DNA from: Sinohyriopsis cumingii | Lineage: Eukaryota > Mollusca > Bivalvia > Unionida > Unionidae | Direction of reading: 5' to 3' | Assembly (NCBI GenBank): GCA_028554795.2 | Contig: CM068825.1 | Location: 160,701,398 to 160,765,397 of the forward strand | DNA length: 64,000 nucleotides | Part shown: positions 28,201 to 41,300 of the stretch, one piece after another | Position numbering within the stretch: the stretch's first letter is position 1 | Layout of the letters: every line of letters starts with the position of its first letter | The notes under the pieces: generated by a model | The model's input: the letters and a program-made list of their open reading frames with translations, nothing else | Databases searched by the model: none | What the model was told of the DNA's origin: nothing | Position numbers and translations under genes: made by a program

Positions 28201-31200
28201 AGTAAAATGAATCTTATTCATACATGCTGTGATTCAGGCGTGTAATAAAGAGATTACACTTTTTACACCCAAATTACGCTTTTTTGCCACTTATAATAGC
28301 AATAATTATGCTTGTACCTCTCAAGGGATTCGTATGTATGGGACCCAGATCTGCAGTTGCATAATGCGCTGGCACATTTGGGTCTCTGCTGTTTATTAGG
28401 AGTAATCAGCAGGACAAACAACATAGACCCTGATCTGCAGGTGCATTATAATACAGCATATCGGGCTTTTTTTTGTTTGCAGTTTGGCTCGACTTATAAG
28501 TGAGTATATAAGGTGGATTTATAAATTCTGATCAGTATATTGGCTTCTAAAACAGTAGATTCTTTATCGTCATAAATTTTATATTCTTCAAAGGGATTGA
28601 AAGCATTTTTGCCATAAAATGTTTTTTCTTGATAGTGTAATAAAACATCTTCATAGTATAAGAAATCAAAGTTTTGAACATAAATTGGATTCAGATGTTA
28701 AATTAAAAGATGGTACAAAAGAGCTGCATATTGTCGTTTAATTAAAGAGTAAGAGTTGTGTGTCTTATAGTTGACTGCAAAGATTTTTAATAACATCCAA
28801 TAGCATTTTTAATTTCCTTCACAAGATTACTGTCTGGTGACTGTTATGACATTCACTGTGATTATTAAGCTTCCACTTAACAGGCTATCAGTAGTTCTCT
28901 GGTCAAGATTGCCCCCTGAATCACTTTGTATTTTGTGAAGAATGGAGAATGTCCTCTGTATCATCAGCATTAGAATGTTGTAATGACAGGACAACTGTGT
29001 TCAGCCTACAAAGAACTTCTAGTTTCAGTTTCCTCTTGCTTGGTTTGTTAAGGTTGGTGACTGCTATACAATAATCCTCCAAGTTATGTTCACTACACAG
29101 AGGAAATTACATACTTGGTCTTAAGATGTATTCCCAGGTCTCATCCTTAAGAACTGCTTTCTCTTCATGGCACAGATCCAATAATATGCTTCACCACTGT
29201 AAATTAAAAAAATATTGATTACGACTTTAAGTAGACAGTGAAAAGTAGATGTTGTATTTATGCATTTTTCAATAATGTATCCCTACTTTAAAAGTAATTT
29301 TCTTGTAAATATTAGGGGTGAAAAGATACATCTCTGCCATGTATCAATAAGATTAACGATACACAGCATTCTATGTGATACATATCAATACACACGTGAA
29401 CTTACGGTGTTTCCATCTTTGGAAGGTAGAGGGTGCCCTTTTATATATGGTGACATACTGGTTGTATTCCCATTATGCAGATTGCAGGTAGACATACAGT
29501 GGTCCCCCCTCATGAACAGCTCCACTGACAAGCGGCCACCCACTCTTTACAACCAGAATCAATTGGCACCAACAAGTTTGTTCAAAAGTACCCCTCAAAA
29601 AAGGCCACCCCTCTAACATGACCAGTGGTCAACATATTAGTGCACAAACGTAAAATTTACAAGCAGCCACATTTTATTATTAATATGTATCCAGAACCAA
29701 TATTGAATTACGGTAAGGTCAAAAATGGTACTAACAGCTGCCTTGCTTGGTGCTCAGCATTAAGAGGATAGTGTTAAGACTGGTCGGTCTGGTGTCAGGA
29801 TAATGTGACTGGGTGGGACATCATGCTACATGTCTTCGGCATGATGCCCCAGTGCCAGACATCACTATAAACTGTCACATTGCAGACATCGTAACGATGA
29901 CTGAAAAGTTGTTAAAGCTACGTTACAAATCCAAATCACACATACTCATTAAAGTAAGTTAAGTAATCCGATTATCTTTCCCAATGTCTGTTTCCGGACG
30001 TCAGGTTTTTGTTACTGAAAGAAGTGTTGGCTAAAGTGCATGTACCACTAAGGTTATTACTATATCATTAACAGACGTTTGCAGGAAATCAGGTCAGCAA
30101 TGTTTTGATAAAGCTTTGGGATTCACACAGTGGATTTTTTTTAAATTGATGATTATGACCGGATGTAATTGTCGAGGTCAGAACATGGCTAGATAGAAAT
30201 GGAATCAGCAGTGTTTTGATAGAGTTTTGGGTTTTACACAGCAGATTTATTTTTAATTGACGATTATGACCAACGTAATTGTCAAGATCATAACATGGTC
30301 AGATAGGCTAAAAAATAGATTTTATGAATGAACACATGCACACAGAAACAATCAACTTTGAACAAAATGGGGTACAAGACAATGACCGAAAAATCATGTA
30401 ACTCTTCTTTTATAACGAGGTTTTTCGTTTACAAAAGTGTCATCTGCAAAATTAAATTGCAGTACTATACAATTAGCAAAATAGGAATAAATCATTATGA
30501 AATTTTAATATGTCATCACATAAACAAAGAAATAATACTTTAGAAGAAAAAGTCAAAATTTGTCTTGACGATAATTGGGAGAGTTCACTTGCTGAAAGAT
30601 TTTATGTTAGGAAATAAACAAGATCGTTAAAGATAAGGAGAATATTCTGTTGCAGTGGGAGAATGGAGTAAATGGAAAGATAATTATTTTAATTATGAAA
30701 GAATGTATGTACTAAGATTTAAATAACATTTTTGAATGGTTTTGTAATGTGCATGCCAACAATATACCACTCACATTTCACGCCTAAGAATAAGAACTAT
30801 TAATTTATGTTATCTTGACATAACTCTGTTTTTAAGACAAGAACATTTAAATGAAGATATTAACTGCTTTAAGGTATATGTAACTTTCCTACTACATACA
30901 CATCTCAAATATAGCCCGGTGGCCTAGTGGTTAGAGCGTCCACCTCCAATGGGGTCGATCATGGGTTCAATCCCCGGCTGAGTCATACCAAAGACTTTTA
31001 AAAATGGTTCTAACAGCTTCCTCGCTTGGCGTTCAGCATTACAAGATTAGTGTTAGGACTGGTCGGCCTGGTGTCAGGATAATGTGACTGGGTGGGACAT
31101 CACGCTACATGTCTGCGACGTGATGCCCCAGTGCTAGACATCACTATAAACTGCCGTATAAGAGGAGGACCACTGTATAGTTATCATATATTTATCTGCA

Positions 31201-34200
31201 ATTGTTATCGATGACAAGATAATAAAAAATACTTTCGATTAGACTACCCGTAGGTTGTCAGTCAGATTTATTCAACAGTTAAGGTCATTTAATGGTGGCT
31301 CCATTTAACACACTTTAACCACCAAGCCCTTTGTTTTGCATGGCATGAATGATTTGAAAACATCTTATTACCAATTTCATGGCTCACTCAAACTTGGAAT
31401 ACATCATGATGTTATCTTCAAAACAGAAGAATAATGCAGTTTTCTCTTGCAAAGAAAATCTCATCTAGAACAGATTTGAGACATTTTAACGAGGGTGAAT
31501 ACCAACAAAATCTATCACATTATACTTCCTGCAGGTGCAGAAGACTGCTGTGGCCAATGGTACTTGTATTTATTAGTGAAGAAGGAGAACTATTTACAAA
31601 ATCCAGACCCATTCTATAATTTTTAAGCGCTTTTAAATCGCTGATTCCTTGCTAAATTTATTTATTCTGTCGCACTACATTCACAGGTTAAATATCTCTG
31701 CATAAAAAGATAAATTCCAAATTTGTTCCCTATGTATAATTTAAGGAGAGATGGTGCCAGGATTTTATCTTAAAGGGGAGTTCACCCTTTGTCACTGAAA
31801 TAAGGGGGGAGTAGAAAAGAAGGAAGGGGAGGAGGAAATGGCTATAGTTCATTATTTACCTAACACTTCAATAACTGTTTCTCTTCCTGCTCCACTTCCT
31901 GAGAGCTCCCTTCAAATTAAAATCTTTAAAAGGTGTCACCTGTAGTTGTATAAGCATTAATCTGTTAATTATTTTTGAGCATACTCTGTTCCCAATCTGT
32001 ATATGAATATTGTAATGTGCATCCTTCTGAAATGGCATATGCATAGTTAGCTTTTTTGTTATGGACAGTCACATTGTTATTAGGGACAGTCGCTTTGTTA
32101 TCAGGAACAGTCACTTTGTTTTTAAGGACAGTCACTTTATTGTGAGGGTCTTCCAGTTTTGGGAGGCAGCCACTTTATTGTTAGGGATGGCCTTTTTGTT
32201 GCTAGGTGACAGGAAGTTGTTGCTAGCGACAGCACTTTGTTATTAGGAAAAGTCATTTTTTTGTTAGGGACAGCCACATTGTTGCTACAGACAGCACTTT
32301 GCTGCTCAGGACAGCACACTGTTGTTAAGGGACTTTTTATTTTAGGGATATCCACTTGGTTATTAGAGACACCCAATTTGTTTTTTAGAGACAGTCACTT
32401 GGTTATTGGAGAGAGCCACTTTGTTTATTTAGAGACAGTCCCTTGATTATTGCAGACAGCCACTTTGTTATTAGGGACAGCCATTTAAAAATATGTTCTT
32501 AGAGCAGGTCATCTGAGAGGCCATAGTAACACATATTACTAGGTGAAGACAATATTACAGAATATTTGTTTTCTCCTGATTTGTGAATAAGTCATTGGGT
32601 GCCAAAGAAATACTCTGCTTCCCCTTAAAAATGTGATTTTAGGACTATTGATCATGTGATGATTAGGACTATTAGTTCTGTGATGAGTGATTATAGGAGT
32701 AATGGTCCTGTGATGAGTGATTATAGGACTAATGGTCCTGTGATGAGTGATTATAGGACTAATGGTCCTTGAGTGGTTATAGGACTAATGGTCCTGTGAT
32801 GAGTGATTATAGGACTAATGGTCCTTGAGTGATTATAGGACTAATGGTCCTTGAGTGATTATGGGACTAATGGTCCTGTGATAAGTGATTATAAGACTAT
32901 CGATCCTTTAATGATTGATTGCAGGACGTTGATCCTGTGATGATTGATTATAGGACTGTTCATCCTGTGATGATTGATTATAGGACTATTCATCCTGTGG
33001 TGATTGATTATAAGACTATCAGACCTGTGATGGTTGATTATAGGACTGTTGATCCTGTGATTATTGATTATAGGACTGCTCATCCTATGATGATTGATTA
33101 TAGGACTGTTCATCCTGTGATGATTGATTATAAGACTATTAGTCCTTTTATGATTGATTATAGGACTATTGATCCTGTGGTGATTGATTATAGGACTATT
33201 GATCCTGTGATGATTGATTATAGGACTAATGGTCCTGTGATAAGTGATTATAAGACTATTGATCCTTCAATGATTGATTGTAGGATGTTTTTCCTTTGAT
33301 GATTGATTATATGACTGTTCAGCCTGTGATGATTGATTATAGGACTGTTCATCCTGTGATGATTGATTATAGGACTGTTCATCTTTTGATGATTGATTGC
33401 AGGATGTTGATCCTGTGATGATTGATTATAGGACTGTTCGTCCTGTGATGATTGATTGCAGGATGTTGATCCTGTGATGATTGATTATAGGAAAGTATTT
33501 TTATGTTTTATATTTGAATTGAGATGTTCACGTTTCAAGAAATACAAGATGCGTGTTTTAGATATGTCCAATGACCAATATATTGTGTGTTAAGTACATG
33601 TTGATCAAATCTTTTATGAAATGCATACATGTATTAAATATGTATAATTATTTAATTGAGGTATCAGAAAAGAGTTGAGAATCATAATTTTATTGCAGCT
33701 GTTGATATTTCAGCTCGGATTACCAAGTCACTACACCTATCATAACTACAAGTTAATTTATAATTTATAATAATAATTCTGTCTTTACCTTCTGGTAGCA
33801 TAGGAGACTGTCCCAAGATGACATATATTTATCTGTAAAAAGATACATACAGTCACAAAACATAATGATTCTAGGATTAACACACTGACTCTGACTTTTA
33901 TAGATTATTCTGGATAAATAGAATTTTATAACTTGATGCTAATAATAACTTCATGCCAGTAATAAATAATACAATTAATATCCTCCATAATGTATGATAT
34001 TAAAATTATTATTTTTTCTCTGCATAAAGTTATAAAACTTACATGATTTGCATTACAAAGACCGTACAAAGGTAAATAGGCATTTCTCTAAATTATCATA
34101 CATGGAATATTTAAAAGCGGTATGAAGCTCATCTGTATATGTACAAAAAGGGCACAGTCATCTTTCAGCATAGGGGATATTTGAAACGTCTTTATTTACC

Positions 34201-35139
34201 ATTATACGATTTTTTCCATGTCTGTACATGCATAGTAAGCGAACACTGTTCAAAGAGTTTAAAAAATCTATATAGTATTGCCAACTCAGATAATTTCTTA
34301 TTATAGATTTGTTGCCTATCTGTTGAATATAATCCTTCATTTTGTTCTTATAGAAAAATGTCAGCACAACATTGTTTGAATATAACAAAAATGAGCTCAT
34401 CAGTCACACTTTGATTAACAAGAACTTCTCCCATTCTATATGAAAACAGTTGATTCCAAACTTTATTTACCTAACAATCAGTGTTTGATCCATGTCAGTT
34501 GTAGGTTATAGCATTGTTTTGGGAGTCTACCATCAATCATCTTTAAGAATTTAAGCCAGTACTTAAGAATTTTTCTGTATTTTGCTACTTGCATTAGCCT
34601 TCTACCTGTGTAGATAAAAATAGTGTAGGTTTAGCGATATTTCTGGCTGCTTATGGAGAAAAAATTCATAGACAAAGTCATCAATACCACCTAGTTTTCC
34701 TGACTTTAAGCTTTTTATAACATTGCACTTCATTTTAAGTTAATTTAGGAACCAGATTTTCTTGGAAAATGTTGTTTCATTTAAATTTGACATTTTGGTC
34801 AATTGGATAATGTGTATTAAATATGAAAAAGTCTGGTACCATCCATTACAGTTTATTTTTCCATTTAAATTATTATGTGGATGTTTTAAAGGCTTCAGTT
34901 TCAACTCTTTCTTTGAAATGTATTGTCAAGACCTGCCTTTCCCTGTGTTCAGTATTGATTGCATTTATTGTCTTGATATTTCAGCTCAGATATCCAGGTC
35001 AGTAAATCTATAAATGGTAACTGCATGAAAATAAATGAGTGTTGATATCTTGGCTCAGATAACCAGATGATTATATAATTATATCTATGACAACTACATG
35101 TTAGTGATAATAATTGAGTGTTGATATTCCAGTTCATAC

Positions 35140-35228
<89 letters not shown>

Positions 35229-35229
35229 C

Positions 35230-35313
<84 letters not shown>

Positions 35314-38300
35314 TATAGCTAGATATAAAAAATAATTGAGTGGTGATGATATTTCAGATTCCTGGGAACTTCAGGGCAGCCTGTTACTGATATTGACCAG
35401 TATAGTGAGATAAATGACTGCCTTGAGATACTGAACAAAACTCTGATTTGGGGTCATCTGGCCCCTACAGCGCCAGATACACTCGGTAAGGGTCCCATCT
35501 CATGAATTATCTTCATTTTGGGAAGAAGGAAAGAAACAGTTCACACATGAAAATAATCTTTATTAATCTGGGAAAGAGGATTTGCAAATCATGGTTTGTA
35601 AGAATTACTACCTATTCCATTCTGCTGGTTATATTATTACATTACAGTGGCATACAGTTCTGACTCGAGACTGTTTCCTGGTAGAGTAAGTGAAAATTAA
35701 AGCTAGGTATTGGTCTGACACATGTGTTTAGTTTCTGAAAAATATTCCAGATTTGGCATTCTGCAATAGTCTCAACTTTCTAATCAGATATCTTGGTTTT
35801 GCTTCTAATTATCGATTGTTTATTGACATAGTTATCATCTTTGTGGCAACGACAGGAGTAACATCATTATGATTGACCTCATTAAAGTGTCGACTTTTTA
35901 AAAATAAATGTTTACAGTTTATCTGATCATTACATTATGACATCTGTATCAGTATCATTGTATTATGACATCTATATCATAATTATTACATTATGACATC
36001 TATATCAATATCATTACATTATGTCATCTATATCAATATCATTACATTATGACATCTATATCAATATCTTTACATTATGTCATCTATATCAATATCTTTA
36101 CATTATGACATCTATATCAATATCTTTACATTATGACATCTATATCAAAATCCTTACATTATGACATCTGTATCATAAGCATTACATTATGACATCTATA
36201 TCAATGTCATTACATTATGACATCTATATCATAATCATTACATTATGACATCTGTATCAATATTATTACATTATGACATCTATATCATAATCATTACATT
36301 ATGACATCTATATCATAATCATTACATTATGACATCTATATCATAATCATTACATTATGACATCTATATCATAATCATTACATTATGGCATCTATATCAT
36401 AATCATTACATTATGACATCTGTATCAATATTATTACATTATGACATCTGTATCAATATTATTACATTATGACATCTGTATCAATATTATTACATTATGA
36501 CATCTATATCATAATCATTACATTATGACATCTATATCATAATCATTACATTATGACATCTATATCATAATCATTACATTATGACATCTATATCATAATC
36601 ATTACATTATGACATCTATATCAAAATCATTACATTATGACATCTATATCAATATTATTACATTATGACATCTGTATCAATATTATTACATTATGACATC
36701 TGTATCAATATTATTACATTATGACATCTGTATCAATATTATTACATTATGACATCTGTATCAATATCATTACATTATGACATCTATATCAATATCATTA
36801 CATTATGACATCTATATCATAATCATTACATTATGACATCTATATCATAATCATTACATTATGACATCTACATCATAATCATTACATTATGACATCTATA
36901 TCAATATTATTACATTATGACATCTATATCAATATTATTACATTATGACATCTGTATCAAAATCATTACATTATGACATCTATATTATAATCATTACATT
37001 ATGACATCTATATCAATATCATTACATTATGATATCTATATCATAAGCATTACATTATGACATCTATATCGGTACCCCAAGTGGCCTAGTCGTCTAAAGC
37101 GCTCTCGATTACGGATCACTGCCATCTCATCTCTGTCTGAGTGGGTTTCAGTTTTCGGATTTGGCTAATGTGGGTATGTGAGAACGCTTGCCAGTAGCTT
37201 CTTATGGGTCGGAGGTTCTTTCCGGGGTTTTCCCAGGTTCTTCCTCCACCATTAATACTGGCTGCTTTGTATAGCCTATCGTGTGCTGAAAATTGGCGTT
37301 AAACCCTACAACAACATGACATCTATATCAATATCATTACATTATGACATCTGCATCAATATCATTACATTATGACATCTATATCATAATCATTACATTA
37401 TGATATCTATATCAATATCATTACATTATGACATCTAAATCAATATTATTACGTTATGACATCTATATCAATATCATTACATTATGACATCTATATCAGT
37501 ATCATTACATTATGACATCTGCAGGGATCGTCCTGGGCTTCGCCAATGTCGCAAATTGCGATTTTTTTCCTCATTGGCGACAAAAATAACCCATCTGGCG
37601 ATTTTTTTGGCGACAGACTTTTTGGTTATTTAATTTGTACATAAAATCATGGATTTGGACTGGATAAATTAAAAGGGAGAATGAAAGGAAGCCACAAACT
37701 TGACTAAGCAATGCATTGGAATCAATCTGTTACACAAACGATCCTTTGTTCGTATTGACAACCCCATCATTAGAGTGCAATGTTACATCATAATCTGCTT
37801 ATGCTGACATCTGGGCTGAGTAGTGTATGCTGTGATACGGTCAATCATGCTACCGAACTATACCTACTACTGACCGACTTCTGAAGACGCGAATAGAACA
37901 GATAAAATTAATTGAATGGCTAATCCTTCTGTTGTTGTTTTTTTTTTTTTTTACATATACCAATACAATAGTTTTGCTGAACCTTCATAGAAAACTGATA
38001 ACCTTTGAAGTACCGACTACTGCGTATAAATACAAAGCAAATGGAAAAAATCTCAATCACAATTATATCTGTCGCCAGTGCAGCAATTTACTCATTGATC
38101 ATTTCCTTTTGCCATCAATCCATGTTACGGCTGCAGAGACTTAAACTCCGCAACAAGAAAAAGCACAAAAAAAAAGTTTTGCATAATTAATAATAATTAT
38201 TTATTTCTCAAAATACAGGGGTGAAAGAATCCCTAAATTGGGTGTGAATTTATGCTTATATATACGGTCCAATATTGCCAGGTGTTGACTCGTGTAAGTT

Positions 38301-41300
38301 TCATTCATGGGAATGGAGATCCGATTTTGCTTGTCGAGAAAATTTATACAGCATTCAATGATCATTCTTGGGATTTAGGAAGCAATTCACTACAAGCTTT
38401 GTGAAGCTAGCCATGGGGAGGGGGGTGGGCTGCCGAGAGACGACTGGTGTCACCTGTCAGCACTGTAGACTGTGAACGTGGATTCAGTAAGATGAACCTC
38501 ATAAAAACTGACGTCAGAAATAAACTCTGCATCTCATTTCTCGAGAATTTAATGAGAATCAGCATGTACAGATGTAAAAAATTAGACTTTGAAACTGCAT
38601 TCAACAAGTGGGCAGCCCTAAAATCGCGACGGATCTTCATATAACACTTTGTAACATTTTGTTAATGCTTATTGTAATTAGAGTATTAACTAACCCATCT
38701 TTTGTAATTTTCATTGCCTGTTACATTACTAGACTAAATTAACACTTGAAAAAATTTACACTACTTGTTCTGGACCGCTCCGGTGGCCTAGTGGTTAGAG
38801 CGTCTGCCTCGGATGCGGGAGGTCGTGGGTTCGATCCCCGGCCGAGTCATACCAGAGACTTTAAAAAAATGGTACTAACAGCTGCCTCGCTTGGCGTTCA
38901 GCATTAAGAGGTTAGTGTTAGGACTGGTCGGCCTGGTGTTAGGATAATGTGACTGGGTGGGACATCATACTACATGTCTGCGGCATGATGCCCCAGTGCT
39001 AGACATCACTATAAACTGCCACATTGCAGACATCGTAGCGATATGACTGAAAAATGTTAAATCTAAGTTAAAAATCAAAAATCACATCACATCACTACTT
39101 GTTCTGGCGACACTGTTTGAAAATTGGCGACAAAATATTGAGGTTGGCGATATTTTTGGCGACAGCTTTTTAAAAGCCAGGACCATCCCTGCATCTGTAT
39201 CAATATCATTACATTATGACATCTATATCAATATCATTACATTATGACATCTATATCAGTATCATTACATTATGACATCTGTATCAATATCATTACATTA
39301 TGACATCTATATCAATATCATTACATTATGACATCTATATCAGTATCATTACATTATGACATCTGTATCAATATCATTACATTATGACATCTATATCAAT
39401 ATCATTACATTATGACATCTATATCAATATCATTACATTATGACCTCTGTATCAATATCATAACATTATGACATCTATATCAATATCATTACATTATGAC
39501 ATCTATATCAATGTCATTACATTATGACATCTATATCAATATCATTACATTATGACATCTGTATCAATATCAATACACTGGGACATCTATATCAATATCA
39601 TAACATTATGACATCTATATCAATATCATTACATTATGACATCTATATCAATATCATTACATTATGACATCTATATCAATATCATTACATTATGACATCT
39701 GTATCAATATCATAACATTATGACATCTATATCAATATCATTACATTATGACATCTATATCAATGTCATTACATTATGACATCTATATCAATATCATTAC
39801 ATTATGACATCTGTATCAATATCAATACACTGGGACATCTATATCAATATCATAACATTATGACATCTATATCAATATCATTACATTATGACATCTATAT
39901 CAATATCATTACATTATGACATCTATATCAATATCATTACATTATGACATCTGTATCAATATCAATACACTGGGACATCTATATCAATATCATTACATTA
40001 TGACATCTGTATCAATATCATAACATTATGACATCTATATCAATATCATTACATTATGACATCTATATCAGTATCATTACATTATGACATCTATATCAAT
40101 ATCATAACATTATGACATCTATATCAATGTCATTACATTATGACATCTATATCAATACTTTGGCTCAAGTATACCATTGTGCTCCTTGGTCTGAGTGAAA
40201 TTAGATTTAACCTTCCTTGTGTATTGAATATGACTCTTTTATTTTCCTTGTGTATTGAATAGGAGTATTTGTTTCCTTGTGTATTGAATAGGAGGAGTCT
40301 TTTCCTTCTGGATTGAATTGCAGGAATCTTTTCCTTGTCTATTGAATAGGAGTCTTTTTGTTCCTTGTCTATTGAATAGGAGTCTTTTTTCCCTTGTGTA
40401 TTGAATATGACTCTCTCTTTCCTTGTGTATTGAATAGGACTTTCTTTTTCCTTGTGTATTGAATAGGACTGTCTTTTTCCTTGTGTATTGAATAGGACTC
40501 ACTTTTTCCTTGTGTATTAATAGGAATCTTTTTCCTTGTGTATTGAATAGGATGACTCTTTTTTTTTTACTCGCATATGCAGCAGACATGATTTTTTTCC
40601 ATTTTAAAGTGGAATTCCACTTTTCTACTGACGAATCTGATTTTTCTCGATATAATCCGGTTGTTTTTTTAATCATCTTCGATCTGGTTTTTTAAAAATG
40701 GTCTGTTTGGACACATTCTGCAATGGCCCTTGTAACGTATTAGTTAGCCCATGACTCTCGTAAAGAGTATTCTGATTGGTCAAAAGTTTAAATTCATCCA
40801 ATGAATCTTTATGAAATGGAAACTGATGGCAATAGAAAGAAGAAGCATGCTTGCAGGACACACGGTACTAATGATTTGGAAAAATTGGAACCAGTCTGGA
40901 AATGGGTGAACATAAAATAGAGTATATATGGGTTTGGCTGACTCTTTGGTGCGGAATTGAAAGCACATGTTTCAAACACATGTAGGTCCAGAAAATGCTG
41001 TGGCTCATATCCTTTCCCCAATACAGAAGCTGACATACAGTTATTGAATATTTAATATCATGGTGTTTGCATATGTTTACTATGGGAACTGAATTAGTTC
41101 CGTGAGTCCTATAGACAGCCACAGCAATACACAGTGACTCCACATATGCAAGTGCAATCAGCTTTACTATAAATGCAATCATATGGTTCTGTTTGTGGAT
41201 AACAAGCAGAATTAATACCTTTTGTAAACCACAGAGTGACTTTCAGTGGGATGTTAAACGCATATTCAGATATATCAACTGTTGCCAAGAAGGGTGAAGG

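Larger units (their letters stand above)
29497..31175 (+). mobile_element. pogo-like transposon, copy 2, carrying two SINE fragments
   Basis: The TIRs are CAGTGGTCCCCCCTCATGAA and CGTATAAGAGGAGGACCACTG, with TA at both ends (29495-29496, 31176-31177). Internal blocks match the element at 10634-12288 in the opposite orientation (for example TATGTATCCAGAACCA, TTAAGTAATCCGATT, GTACCACTAAGGTTA). A tail-side SINE fragment (29720-29948) and a head-side SINE copy (30914-31153) are inserted. A broken transposase start is at 30510. Confidence 0.8.
37522..39191 (+). mobile_element. hAT-like DNA transposon, deleted copy 2, with nested SINE
   Basis: The ends are CAGGGATCGTCCTGGGCTTC and CCAGGACCATCCCTG. 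Subterminal TTGGCGAC repeats occur at both sides. The target duplication is CATCTG (37516-37521 and 39192-39197), 6 bp, inside a satellite unit that reads GACATCTGTATC when intact. Without the nested SINE the element is about 1336 bp, nearly the length of copy 1 (1346 bp), and both retain the same transposase segment, so they share one deleted master form. Confidence 0.88.
35925..40158. repeat. 28-bp satellite, about 80 copies, with two insertions
   Basis: Units read GACATCTATATCAATATCAT, TACATTAT, with variants CATAATCATT, AATATTATT and TCTGTATC. The array occupies 35925-37070, 37316-37521 and 39192-40158. The gaps are a family-2 SINE and a hAT-like element. The last third contains a longer-period pattern: CAATACACTGGGACATCTAT, a mutant unit, recurs at about 39570, 39820 and 39965, showing duplication of blocks of several units. 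Confidence 0.97.

Noticed and set aside
32919-33299. 126-codon + frame with IDYRT repeats
   Set aside because: Product of a 30-bp minisatellite; the opposite strand is also open for a stretch.
34949-35335. Frames of Tyr-Ile repeats on both strands
   Set aside because: Translation of a (TA)n microsatellite.
38784-38860. functional tRNA gene
   Set aside because: A and B boxes are present but the sequence does not close into a tRNA acceptor stem; it is the head of a SINE with a target duplication.
35925-40158. CRISPR array (28-bp repeats)
   Set aside because: Units are head-to-tail without unique spacers, and the context is a eukaryotic intron.
40239-40676. 145-codon - frame with IQYTRKK repeats
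   Set aside because: Translation of the 26-28-bp minisatellite; no unique coding sequence.
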